From: Papilionanthe hookeriana x Papilionanthe teres
Taxonomy: Eukaryota > Streptophyta > Magnoliopsida > Asparagales > Orchidaceae
Assembly: GCA_022702705.1 (NCBI GenBank)
Contig: CM040425.1
Span: 6,774,001-6,838,000, forward strand
Direction: 5' to 3'
Length of the DNA stretch: 64,000 bases
Part shown: positions 10,547 through 22,259 of the stretch, one piece after another
How the letters are laid out: every line of letters begins with the position of its first letter
Numbering within the stretch: position 1 is the first letter of the stretch
Notes under the pieces: model-generated
Told to the model about the DNA's origin: nothing
Seen by the model: only the letters and a program-made list of their open reading frames with translations
Database searches by the model: none
Translations under genes and position numbers: made by a program

Positions 10547-13500
10547 ATAGTAGATTTCTGTTGCGGTGCAAATGAATTCAGTATTCTGATGAAAGAAAAG
10601 CTGGATTCTACTTTAAAGAAATGCTCATTTAAGAACTATGACATTCTTCAAGCAAAGGTAGTGTCTACACCAAATCCTTTGAGATACTATGTAGCTTTGT
10701 CAATATGTTCATTTCAGTTAATGAAATCGGAATTGCATGCTTCTATTTTTTTATTTCTGCAGCTTTTATGTTTTATTTTTTTTAAAAAAGGAAGTGTTTT
10801 CTGTTGAAGTATGTGTTTGGATCTCTGAAGAAATTGTGATCCGCTGAAGTATTTGTTAGATCCGTGCTTTATCATGTGCATCTATTCATTTTTTTTTGTG
10901 AACTTGTTGATTTATTTTGGTTGTCATGTTTCTTCTTACTGAGATTTGCCTGACTGAATTCCAGTTTACTATTCGAGTGATTCTCATAATGTTTTGTAGA
11001 CATTTTATCTCATATTTTGCTAGTCTGTGCTTTTATAAATCATATTTTTAATCATGAAAAATCAAGGGTATGCATGTATTCTTTAATCATTGGGATATTT
11101 TTTATTAAAAATTTTAATCACTGTCTTATTGTGCATCTACTGCTGTACTTGTGATTCAAGTGTACATGGCCTGACGCCTACTTCTTATTGATGTTATTTT
11201 CATAGCTTGCAAACGTCATTTTCATCTGATTTTCCGTCACATCTCTGCTTTTTTTTTCATGAAATATCAAGCACAAGCATGTATTTTGGTTTGGGTGATC
11301 CGGTAGAAATCATGATCATCAAATGTATATACGATTTGGATCTCTTTTTAATTCTTTTTTTAAAATTTATGTCTATTTGTTGCTTTGTGAGTTGGTTGAT
11401 ATGCTTGATTCGTTGTGGTATTGGTCACTCAAATGCTTATAAAAGTTGGGCAATCGGGGTAGATTCTTTCTTTGAATTTGCTGATGTACTTGATTTGTTT
11501 TGGTCTTATCACTCAAATGAAAAAGGAAATAAAAATAAATAAAATAAAGCAATGCAAAAAGATAACTCTTATTTTATTGTTACATACTTGGCTTCTAATC
11601 TTTTTATGTTTTCTTGTTAACCTAGAAAATATCACTCACTTTAACGTTATTCAGGTACAGTGTCTATTTGCTTATTTAAAATCACTATGAAGAATTTTTT
11701 TTTTTTTTTGGGTTAAATAATTAGGGCAAAATCAATCTACAACTGTATAAGATAAAAGATAACAACGTTATGTGTGACACTAATTTGATTCTAACATGTT
11801 ATTGTTTTAATTAATGTCAACAGTAAGAGGCTAGAATGAATAGAAAAAGGTATAGAAACTCTCTTTTAGAGGAACATTAATGATCCATAATCAAAATATT
11901 TGTGCCTTATTTTATTTTTCTTATTGTAGATAGTCTTCTCTCAGGTTTTTCTTTGTTCTTACCGTGAACGGCAAGTTTCATCTCTGTTATAAGATTTTTT
12001 TCTTTTGGACAGCAAGTAGTTAGCTGAAATTTGCTTTTGACTTACTGTAAATTATGCTGTAATTTGCTTATGAGTTACTGCAATTTATTTGCAAGTGGTT
12101 TGGTATACTGGTTTGTTTGACCAATTATCAAGGGAGCAGAAGAGGAGAAAGGAGAGAGGATTTGAGAGAAATTTTATCTAATTCATTTCAGAATAGGCAA
12201 GTGACTGAAAGAACTAATTTCAAAGCATATATTTTTTTCCCTAAAACTAACTCGACAGTTTAAGAGGAACCTTATCCCTGCTAAACCAACCCCACAGACA
12301 AGCAATCTCAAATTTAAATGTTAACTATCCAAAGCAAATCCTATATAATTCTCAATCTTGGGTTGGTCAGCCAATCTGGTCGTCCGGAGAAGCTTTTTCT
12401 GACTGACCATGCCAAACTTATTGTCTTTGTTTGACCCCCTTATTTACCATCTGACACTTGATTTACAAGTTGTCTTCATCCTTGACTTATGCTAATTTGT
12501 TTTTTAATTTCAACAGTAAAATTGGAGAATTTGCATTATTAGCATTCTTTGTCAAATGCTTGTACTTTAAAAATTTAAACGGTCTCGATTTCTTTGATCT
12601 GCTCATGGTATGGTGCCTAAATGATGATAATGAATGGTTTTAGAAGGGAATTTTACAAGATGCATTAGTTTTAGGAGAAGGTAATATTCTGGAGTTCTGC
12701 TTATTTTTTCTCATTTCTTGATGTTGTTGGAGAAAAAGGAAAATCTTTTTAATATTTTTTGGGTTTATCCACTCCTTTGTTCTTTCATTCTTCTGCCACT
12801 GTCATCATAATAGCCTGACTGAGGTCTGGGATTGAGAATAGATTTGCAATTTGTGAACAAATGTTAAGTATACATGATCAATTTCTTTACGTTCTGAAGA
12901 GATTCTTTCCAAGTGTTTGTTTGGCATATGAACTATTGCTTGTCGTCTTGCATATACTATCATTAGTGTTGCATCAAACTATGCCTCCTTATGACCAATC
13001 CCTTTCATATGATAATTCCTCTCCCACCATTTTTTATTTTCTATATGCATTTGTTATAAGAAGCGTTTCACTAGTACCTTGATATCCTTATTTGTTTGAA
13101 TGATGCATGAAGGATTAATGTTCTGATATTATTTTTATTCATTGTTTAACCTCTTATCATTATGATATGAGTCCATAATAAATGGCTATGGTGGATAGGC
13201 AAAGTTTTTGAAATTTCTGTTTTTTTTTTCTTGGATGGCAAATTTCCGTTTTGTTTTGCGATCCTTTCCTACTGAACAACAAGTAGTTTGTTTTATTTAG
13301 CCTTTGGATTATTGTGATCAGCAATTAGATTATTTCTTCTTTGCTAGGAAACACCAAAATTGTTGATTCTCTAAAAAATACCTCATGTTTTATTTTCCTT
13401 ATGATAGGTTTGCATCATTGATGCACCGTAACTTGCCACAAAGTAAGTCGGCTGCATAATGCAAGTATACGTGTCAGGTAATAATGTTGTTAAAGAGTAC

Positions 13501-16500
13501 CGTGTCTCGATCCCATGAGAAAATTAGTAAGAATCATTCCGCGGGACGAATCTATAGTTTACTAAACACCTAAACCTAGTTTATTGTGATTACAAATAGG
13601 GGATGAGTTCCTAAAATCTTACTTGAAAGTGAAAACAAATGATAATGTGTTAGGAAAAGACGGAAAACAGCGGCAGATAAATCTTATTGTTATTTAAGTT
13701 ATGTGAGCTTCGCGCCTCTGTGATTTAGGTGATGTAGTATTTTGTGATTTTTCTAGACTTTCCCTTTTGTGATGGTTGTACAGAGATAGAATATCCTTTT
13801 ATGCATCTCTAAGTCAAAAGAAGGCTAGAATCCATGTAGTTGAGGCTTCCTCAATCTCCATGATATCTCACAGATTTGTTATGACCCCTTTCTAGGTTGC
13901 AAAACTCAGATAAAATATGTTTATTGTTATCCGAATTTTGTAATTAACCATTTCATTCCTCTGCGCAACGGGTAAGAGTCACATAATGAAATATGTTAAC
14001 ATCCAAATTGATCGGATCAGGAGTAAATGTAACATTATGGTTAACACAACAATGAAAAACCTGATCTCTCAGAAAAACAATGCTAAGAAATAAATCATTC
14101 GAGAAAATCACAAAAGTCACATGCCATTAATCATAGGAGCGTGAAAGGAAATTTAACTACCCATATTAGAGAGAACACAGAAAAAAATATTCTATTGAAA
14201 TCATTAATGCAAGTAAAAACTGAGTAAGAATTTACAACACAATTTGTTCCCTATTCCATAACAGCTATTTCCTCCCACATACAATAATCTCTCAGAAAAT
14301 ATAAGAAAATACAAATAGAAAAGGTTGAAAACACTCTTAGGTCCTCAACCTCAAGGTAGGAAGAGAATCCTAGGGAAAAAATTCCAAAATTTCTCTCTAG
14401 CTGTCTGCAACTCTTTTGCCCTCCAAATACCAAGAGGATGCCAAGAGGCAGTTCTATCATGATAAATAGGTTTTTGTATTTAGGTTTTATATTAGGGATC
14501 CGAAATAAGCATCAAAACTCTCCAAATTCGTCAAAAGGTCCAAAACATGCATGAAATCGCTCAAAATCCGAGTTCTGAACGTGTGGTGGCATGGCCATGC
14601 TAGAATCAGTATAGTCACGCCCCTTACTGGCGTGGTCACGACTAGACACTATTTAGTGTATTTTTACTCCGTTTTGCGTGTTTGACATCTATAGCCTGCA
14701 AAATAGCACAAAAAACCTTCGTCGAGCATAAAATCATGATAAATGGGGTGAAATTGAAAGGGGAAAAAAAAAAACGCTAACATGCAGGTAAAATCATATA
14801 AAAGTGACTCGTGTCAATCATCATGAACAAATCTTGAACAATAGCATTAACTAGCGACTGAGGAAGAGGAAAAGGGGAAGTGGAGGAGGATTTATTGGAG
14901 ATTGCATTGATTTAATTTCAATAATTGATCCTATTTATAGGCAAATTACAATAGTACTGATTTTTAAATCATCGATATTCCTTAAACTACACAGTTTAAG
15001 AGGGCTCTTATTTTTGAAACTTTCTGCCGATAATAAAGAAACTCCACTTTATACACAAACTTTTCCAAAGCTATTTCAAAACAATTCTTTTTTCTAGGGT
15101 TTGCAAAACCAAATAAGTTTTCCTAGACTTGCTGATCATATCCATCAGCATCTAATGGTCCAGATTTTCTCTCCTCTATGACGACTATTATGTTTGTGTC
15201 TGATGGATTACATGTATGACATGTTTTACACATGTTTGACACATTCAAAATTATATTTGAGGTGTTTAAGTTCAAATTATGTCTAGACATTACCTGGCAT
15301 CTTTACAACAATATAAGCATAGCCTTATTGTGATGTGGCTTTATATTAAGGCGAGGTTCCATGTCATCGATTTGATATCTACATCCTCGGCACCCATAAT
15401 CTCTTCCTGTTTTGATATCCAAATCATGATCATGTGTGATCTAATTCACTATCTTTTAAAATGGTTTCCCAAATCACCACACCACTGGGAACATGGAAGT
15501 TCTTACGCGGTGGTATTTGCCATCTCCTTTTCACTTATTTTGTGGAGTCTCTTTTTGTAATGGAGAGAATTATGCAAAACTAGCATTTATTCACAGCTTT
15601 GTTGCAATATTTTTTTGATGTTGTCATATAGAGACATTTATAATGACTTCACTCAATATCCACCTTTTTTTGTTGGTTACATTTTTAGTTGACAATCGTA
15701 GTGTTGTCTTCTATTAAAACTCTTTCTTCCTTACGCATTCTTACATATTAATTTTTTGTAATCTTATTGATGCATTTTCTAACCTACATTATATACAACC
15801 AACTTATTTGTTTATTTTTCATCTCCTATGTTTCTTTCTACCTTCAACAATTCTCAGCCATACCAACAACCATTCTAACATATGACGGTTATGTTTTCTG
15901 TTTACATAGCTTGTTTATGAATGACAAATATTCTTGTCAGAATGATGTCCCACCAACCATTTAGTTGATATTTGTATGGGTTTAAAGCAACACGTGATAC
16001 ATCAAAGGTTTGAAATGCATGGGTTAATAGACTCAGATGATTCATGATTATGAAGTAAAATTTAATATTTCAACGTTTAGCTCGTGATTTGGAGACTTAG
16101 AGCAAGCTGCAGATTTAATTTTTGGAAGATTTACATAAATACCACCCAATTTTTATGTCTTTACATATCTAACGCCTAAAATTTAGTTTTTAGTCACGCA
16201 TGAAAAAGGTATATTTAACTTTTTCAAAAATAAAAAATGGTGCTATTTTTGATGTGAAATCAAAGGTTATGCGTTTGATATATAATTAAATATGAATTGG
16301 TTGGTATGTATGTAAATGCCCCTTAGATTTTATTTGACTACGTTTGAGATCACAGAGAGGCATTTATTTCATCATCGACTTTTGTTTATTGTTTACTGTA
16401 GTTTATTTCTGATTTTCTTATGACATTAGAAAATTAATGGTTTGAGATGGAGTGTAAAAGAGATTCGGATATGTTTGCCAAGCTGTAAGTATAATAGATG

Positions 16501-19500
16501 ACCATTCGGAACAAAATGAGGGCATATTGTGAAAGTTCAGGCGTGTGGCATGTCAAATCTCTATATAGTGAAGTTTATATTTTCCTTCAATTTCTAGGGA
16601 CTTTGTTGCTTACCCTTTAATTTATCTATTTTTCCAAGTTTCTTTCACATTTTGGTTGTTTTTTGCATCAATATCAGCTATGCAGTATATCTTATGTAAA
16701 GAAAAGCTGTCATGCCAAACTAATCTTATATTTTTCCCAAATATCAAGTTATCAACTAACAGCAAAGCACAAATTTTAGATCTGGTTTTTTTTACCCATA
16801 TCTTTGATTTTAATACAAAACATAAGTTTATCATTTTTTGGGTACTTTTTTATCCTTTTTACTCTACAGAATGACAATTATTTTAGTATCTCGAGTTTCT
16901 AAAAGCTTTCTTCAACTGTCGTGCAGAATGATTTCAATTTTGAGATGAGAGATTGGATGACAGTTCGACCTGATGAATTACCAACAGGGTCAAGATTGGT
17001 ATGAAACATTACGTTTGTTTTACATTATTTAGTTTTGTTGATGCTTGTTCTTTGGTTAAGTGAAATAAAACCACCATTCTCACATAGAAATAAAAGATTC
17101 TGCAAATTGGTTTGAGTTTGATTTAGTTTTCGTTTGAAATTACAAAGTTCATTTGATTTGATTTTGGCTTGAAGTTCACGCCTCCCAATGCAGTTCTTGG
17201 TCTTTTGTACGCAATTTTTAGGCGGATTAAAGTACGAATTTAACATAAATTTCACGAACACAAATTGCCCTAAGTTAAATCCAGAAATTTCTCTAGGGTG
17301 ACGTATTAATAAATCCGATGTCGAGGTGGATTTAAGAGTGGCTTGTTGCGCATTTTCATATCCTGAAAGCAAATGCAAAACATGTGTTACGTATTTGACT
17401 GTATTTAATTGAAATAATACCAAACACAAATTTGAATTTAATATTATCAAATCAATAAATCTGAATTTATCAGATTTAGTAAATCCTACTTAATTTAAAT
17501 CCAAGATGCAGCCAAACACCCCCTTGGCCCATCTAATTAAAATATAAAGCGGCTGATCTCTAATTTATCGTTTATAAGATCATGATGAATCCAAATCTGT
17601 CCGCAACACCGTGCCCAAGGAATAGAGCCGGATTCCGAGAGTGGAGAAAGAAAGGGAGAGAAAAAGAGCAAGGGTTGCCCCGTCGGGGGGCAAATAGGGT
17701 TGGTCCCCTGGCTCAGTGACCTCTTTTATTTTGCAAAAGTCTAGGATACAAGTTAGGGAGAAGGGGAGCGAGCTCCTTACATTAGTGGGAGAGAGATAGC
17801 CTAAAGGGATCCTTTTTACATTCCAAGGGGTCTTGTATTTATAAAAGGAAAAGAGAGGAGAGGAGATTACATTTATGTCCTTATAAGGGGGGGCATGAGG
17901 GGTATTCTAGTCTTTTTCCTACTTGAACTAGTCCTGCTAGAGTTCTTTCTTGTTGGATTCGTCGGTGTCGTTTGGCAGGTCCAGGTGAATAAAATATCAA
18001 TGTTTTAGGTGTTACATATGTAAAGATGAAGGGTTGGGCGATATACTTATAAATACCTACCTTTTAGCTGTATATATATTTATAAAAATTGACTGGGTAC
18101 GTACGTAAATGCTTTGTTTGAGAGGTGGCTTGCCCAATTGGCTACAGGCTAGAGCAGTGAGGCGGCCGGCCGTAGGGGAAGGTGGAGAGAGATAGCCTAA
18201 AAGGATCCTTTTTACATTCCAAGGGGTCTTGTATTTATAAAAGGAAAAAAGAGGAGAGGAGATTACATTTATGTCTATTTATAAAAGGAAAAAAGAGGAG
18301 AGGAGATTACATTTATGTCTGGAGAGAGATAGCCTAAAAGGATCCTTTTTACATTCCAATGGGTCTTGTATTTATAAAAGGAAAAGAGAGGAGAGGAGAT
18401 TACATTTATGTCCTTATAAGAGGGGCCATGAGGGGTATTCTGATCTTTTTCCTACTTGAACCAGTCCTACTAGAGTTCTTTCTTGTTGGATTCGCTGGTG
18501 TCGTTTGGCGGGTCCAGTGAATAAAATATCAATGTTTTAGGTGTTATATATGTAAAGATGAAGGGTTGGGCGATATACTTATAAATACTTAACGGGTTAT
18601 GTTGGAGATATTATATTTTATTTTGAACATGTTGACTGTATTTTTAGGAAAAAATATCTCTTTAGTTTTTTTTTTACACTAAAGTATTATTTGGAAACTG
18701 GTGCCTCACTTTATGAAGATAATTGCTTTGCCACTGGCCTTTCACTCTTGCAGTTTTTGACCTTAAGCATCAATTTTACTGTCCTATAATCACGCCTGAC
18801 ACTATCCATATTTAATTTGTTTTTTTATTTTGCTCCATTGGAGCTTGCAACTATTTGATGTCCCTGCGATGTCATTCTTAGTAGATGTAAATATGCAAAA
18901 GAACCAGGGATACTGCAAGCACATTCTGCTGCTTTTCTTTCGTGGCATTTGTATACGTTCAACGTAATTCATATGCATTTACATATCTAACATCTACATT
19001 TTGCTATATTTATACTACCAAAGTCTTTTATGTCACGTTAAAAATACAAGCATTTTCAAAAGTTTTAATAAGTGAAATTAACCTTTTCATGGGTAAAAAC
19101 TGAAGTTTCGGTGTTAGATATTTAAATACATTGGTATGTAAATCTTCCATTTCTTTTTCGTGGCTTTTTATAGCCCATTTTCTGTGTTCTTTAAAAAAAT
19201 TTTCATCATCATGCAGAGATGTTTTTCTTGTGGAATTGCTAAACCTTACATCTCTACTGCGGAATGTAATATTGGGCTTCATATTTGTCTTGATAACTTC
19301 CGGTTTAATTACAGATTATGGGCCTCAATCCTCCATTTGGATTGAATGCTCGTCTGGCGAATCAATTTATAGACAAGGCTCTTACTTTCAAGCCAAAGCT
19401 TCTTATTCTTATCGTTCCAGAAGAAACTCGGAGGTCAATAATTTCTGCTTTCATCTTCCTCTCTTATCTTCAAGCTATTTTGATCGCAGTGTATGGTTTG

Positions 19501-21396
19501 CTCAAATGTTTTCTTCCTTATTATCAGGTTAGATAAGAAGAGTCCACAGTATGATTTGATCTGGGAGGATCGCGCAACCCTCTCAGGGAAGGTATTCTGT
19601 GTACACTTTATTTCGTCTTTTTATTTTTGGGGCATTTATATACAGAACCACCCGAAACGCCTACACACATTACTATGTTTAACAAAAATATCACTGTTTT
19701 AACTTTTAAAAGTGTAATGTTTTCTATATAGGAAAGGGCATATATGTAAAAATTAAAGTATGGGAGTTAGATACTTAATTGTTATGTATGTAAATGTTGA
19801 AGTTTAAATTTTGAAAAATGACGTTTTTATAGCTGACTGAACTCTTTATCTTTCTTCTTCCAGTCATTTTATTTGCCGGGTTCGATCGATGTGCATGACA
19901 AGCAAATTGAGCAGTGGAATGTGAAACCGCCAGTACTATACTTATGGAGTCGCCCTGACTGGACATCGAAGCACAAGAGCATAGCTTCGATTCAAGGTCA
20001 CACGTCCACGTTACTACCATCTCTCCTAGTCCACAAAGATTCTCAAACAAATAGCGGAGAAGAGGCTCCTATAGCTAATAGGAACGCGGAAGAGAAGTAC
20101 AAGAAGGATGTTAATCCAGGGGACAAAGAAAGCATGCCGCTAAAGCAGAAGGGCCTTGCATCCTCGGAGCCTGCCTTGGGATCTGAGGCACAAATTCAAG
20201 CTGAACGGAGCGACGAGGGTCCCGAACGGCAAGAAACGAGAAGGGAAGCTGGCAGCAAAAATAAACAAATCGAAGAAAGACCTAAGAAGAGGGACTCTGG
20301 TTCAGTTCAGAAAGAATCAGGTGGGAAAGAAGTTCCCAACAAGCAGCAGCGTTTAGAAGAGAGGTCTGAGAAGAAGAGTGCTGTTCCAGGGGGAAAGGAT
20401 GACAAGCCAGACGCAGGCAAAAAAATTTCCGAGCAAAGCAAGAAGCGGAAATCTTTGGAATCGCGCAAGGATAATACTTCTAAGATTGAACTGTCTGAGG
20501 AGCAGAAACATCAGAAGAAAGTGGAAGGAGTAAACTTATCAGAACATGACGTGAGCATTTCCCCACCAGATAGAAGGGAGCCTGCAGATCATTCTATGAC
20601 GAAGTTGGGAGCCTTCGAAATTCCTGTTGACAGGGGAACCGGTCACGGCGCATATTCTGGCTCCGGAATCGAGATGAGAAATATTTCTTCAGTTGGACGG
20701 CCTTCCAGCATCCATGACGATCCCGATCTGATTCCTAGGAGGTATAACAGTGCAGAAAGGGATAGCCTATACATTAACAGCCCCCATGGTCCATCTGTAA
20801 CCGAGGCTTACACGGATGAAAGGCTTCGGGGTTATAATACTGTAGACCCTTTCAACCCGAATCCCTATGCGAGAAATGGGTACGGAAGACCTGATTCAGA
20901 TTCAAGAACGCAATCAAGGACATACGGCTTGCAGGGCGACGAAGTCTCAAACAGTTACGGAAGATCCTCTGATACTGATTCAAGGGCGCAGTTCGGTAGT
21001 TATAGCCTGCATGCTGAAGAAGTCAGAAATGGTTATGGAAGGCCGATCGAACCAGAAGGACGAACACAGATTAGATCATACGGTCTTACTGACGACGCGG
21101 ATTTAGGGAACAGGTTCTCATTGGGAGGTTCTGGATCATCATCACTAGGGCAGCCGAGTCTGTACCCTTCGTCTTCTTACAGGTTCTTAAATCCTTCTCC
21201 AGAGGCATCAGCTATGCAGAGATATGCGCCTCAGCTTGATGAGATGAGCCATTTGAGGGCTCAACCTATGAGTCCCGGCATTCCCTTCCCTTCTAGGGTT
21301 AACATCCCACCTGATTCTTTCGGTTTTCCACCCGGAGCTCCTTTTTCGTATCCAAACCATCGCTCCTTTGGTGGTGGTGGTTGGATTGATAATTAA
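10547..21396 (+). CDS. EDM2: EDM2-like protein (ENHANCED DOWNY MILDEW 2), 3' five coding exons
   Basis: Five exons join in frame: 10547-10657, 16927-16998, 19315-19433, 19528-19591 and 19864-21396 (632 residues to the stop), each with AG/GT borders. They encode the C-terminal half of EDM2: an N6-adenine-methyltransferase-like domain with IVDFCCGANEF (motif I type) and MGLNPPFG (NPPF type), then KPKLLILIVP, YDLIWED, FYLPGSIDV, QWNVKPPVLYLWSR. A Lys/Glu/Arg-rich, NLS-like linker follows, then a Tyr/Gly/Ser-rich tail ending GGGGWIDN. Known role in Arabidopsis: nuclear chromatin regulator with PHD fingers that recognise histone marks, controlling intronic heterochromatin, the NLR gene RPP7 and transposons. 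The PHD-finger exons are not found in the window; they may lie left of position 1 or be lost. Introns reach 6.3 kb and carry a solo LTR and MITEs. No stops or frameshifts seen. Confidence 0.88.
13419..14816 (-). mobile_element. Solo LTR, Ty3/gypsy (Athila/Tat-like), in the EDM2 intron
   Basis: On the minus strand the 1,398-base unit starts TGACACGAGTCAC and ends GGTGCATCA, the canonical TG...CA. It is flanked by a perfect 5-base duplication, ATCAT at 13414-13418 and 14817-14821. It includes the ACACGTATACTTGCAT-type 3' segment shared with the other LTRs here and a GGCATGGCCATGC / GGCGTGGTCACG block matching the GC-rich palindromic block of those LTRs. No internal region remains, so it arose by LTR-LTR recombination. 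It is antisense to the host gene. Confidence 0.82.
16128..16324. mobile_element. Long-TIR MITE copy 1 (EDM2 intron)
   Basis: Starts GATTTACATAAATACCACCC and ends with the reverse complement of GGGGCATTTACATACATACC; the ends are inverted repeats for 60 bases or more (TTACATATCTAACGCCTAAAA on the left). Central AT-rich loop, no coding sequence. Same family as the copies near 18950, 19630, 22025, 39490 and 45855. Confidence 0.75.
17158..17525. mobile_element. Probable Tourist-like MITE end
   Basis: Read from about 17525 on the minus strand the sequence begins GGGGGTGTTTGGCTGC, the ending typical of Tourist/PIF-derived MITEs, followed by AT-rich sequence. A matching left end is not clear, so the element may be truncated. 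An open frame across it on the minus strand does not look protein-coding. Confidence 0.4.
17788..18594 (+). repeat. Local tandem duplication, about 265-base unit with nested partial copies
   Basis: The block beginning GGAGAGAGATAGCCTAAA at 17788 and running to about 18050 is repeated almost unchanged at 18320-18594. Between them, 18184-18276 is a partial copy, and 45 bases of it (TATTTATAAAAGGAAAA... to ATTTATGTCT) are repeated again at 18274-18318. The copies end in MITE-like GTGTTACATATGTAAAG. The duplication lies inside the EDM2 intron 16999-19314. Divergence of a few percent suggests recent origin. Confidence 0.85.
18950..19145. mobile_element. Long-TIR MITE copy 2 (EDM2 intron)
   Basis: TTACATATCTAACATCTACA near the left and the complementary TGTTAGATATTTAAATACATTGGTATGTAAAT at the right form the family's inverted ends (read as separate short matches). 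More diverged than the 45855 copy; boundaries approximate. Confidence 0.6.
19630..19797. mobile_element. Long-TIR MITE copy 3 (EDM2 intron)
   Basis: Begins GGGGCATTTATATACAGAAC and ends TTATGTATGTAAATGTTG, inverted with respect to each other. It occupies most of the short intron 19592-19863, so it inserted into an existing intron or supplies most of its length. Confidence 0.6.
20875..21105 (+). repeat. Three tandem 25-26 residue repeats in the EDM2 C-terminus
   Basis: In the last exon the protein repeats an N(G/S)YGR...SR(T/A)Q...(Y/S)YxL...E/D unit three times, starting at 20875, 20950 and 21028 (75 and 78 bases apart): NGYGRPDSDSRTQ, NSYGRSSDTDSRAQ, NGYGRPIEPEGRTQ. This is a low-complexity Tyr/Gly/Arg module that keeps the reading frame. 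Confidence 0.85.
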
Positions 21397-22020
21397 TACT
21401 TCTTGCAGATTTGTGTGCTCAGGAATTATAGTTTTTGGATTTGGGGGAGCTTATGTAATGCTTTTTAAATTGCTGGATTTCTAATGCTGATTTTCCTAAG
21501 GAACTTTTGTATAGTAAATCTTCATGAATATTCTTAATTCCTATTATGCAGTTAAATTTAAACTGTTGAATTCCATTTTTCTTATAATTTAATTTTGGCC
21601 AATGCTGGTTATTGCAGTTGCGCTATCTGAAAACTTGTTGAAACAGTTTTGTGTTGAGTATAAATAAGTGAAAAATAGTTATATCAGAAAGATTTGGAGT
21701 ATGTATTTATTGAAAAAATATTGTTAAAACGTATTAGAACAATTATAAGATTTGTGTGAAAGGATTAAAGTTGAATGGCTGAAGTATCGAACCATTGATA
21801 TTGGTTATGATTGGGTTTATTGAATAAAAATTGCTAGCATAAATATAAAGATTTGTGTTGAAGGATTGAAGTTAAATAGCTGAACAAGTATAAAAATAAG
21901 AATTGAAATGGTTGTGATTGGGTTTATGTGCAGGTTCTTCTTGTGGTAGGCATTTGTGGTAATTTCGCTTGATAATGCAATTAATGCAACTTTACTTGTG
22001 GAAATCAATATAAATTCAAT
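21397..22020. other. EDM2 3' flank with a 101-base direct repeat
   Basis: Downstream of the stop codon. A direct duplication begins AAGATTTGTGT at 21747 and again at 21848, each continuing to GTGATTGGGTTTAT or TATGATTGGGTTTAT. A polyadenylation site cannot be fixed by eye. Confidence 0.5.
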
Positions 22021-22024
22021 GAAG

Positions 22025-22246
22025 ATTTATGTACATACCAATCATTTCTTATGCATTTAATATCTAACACCTAAAAAGTATAACCACTTTGTTTATGGAT
22101 AAAAGTGTATTTCACTTTTTTTCTTTAAGCAAGAAACTGTGATATGAATTATGTGAGTGGTATAAATGTAAAAAATATGGTTTCGGTGTTCCCTATGTAA
22201 ATAGGTAGGAATGGCGTGACTTGCATGTAAATGCCCCTACACTTAG
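22025..22246. mobile_element. Long-TIR MITE copy 4
   Basis: Left end GATTTATGTACATACCAA, TTTAATATCTAACACCTA; right end CATGTAAATGCCCC. The two ends are inverted repeats of the family. It lies about 630 bases past the EDM2 stop. Confidence 0.65.
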
Positions 22247-22259
22247 TGGAATAAAATTA

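Noticed and set aside
17025..17450. 141-codon minus-strand open frame in the EDM2 intron
   Set aside because: Composition follows the local AT-rich MITE-like sequence, and no domain, plausible splice context or homologous segment is recognised.
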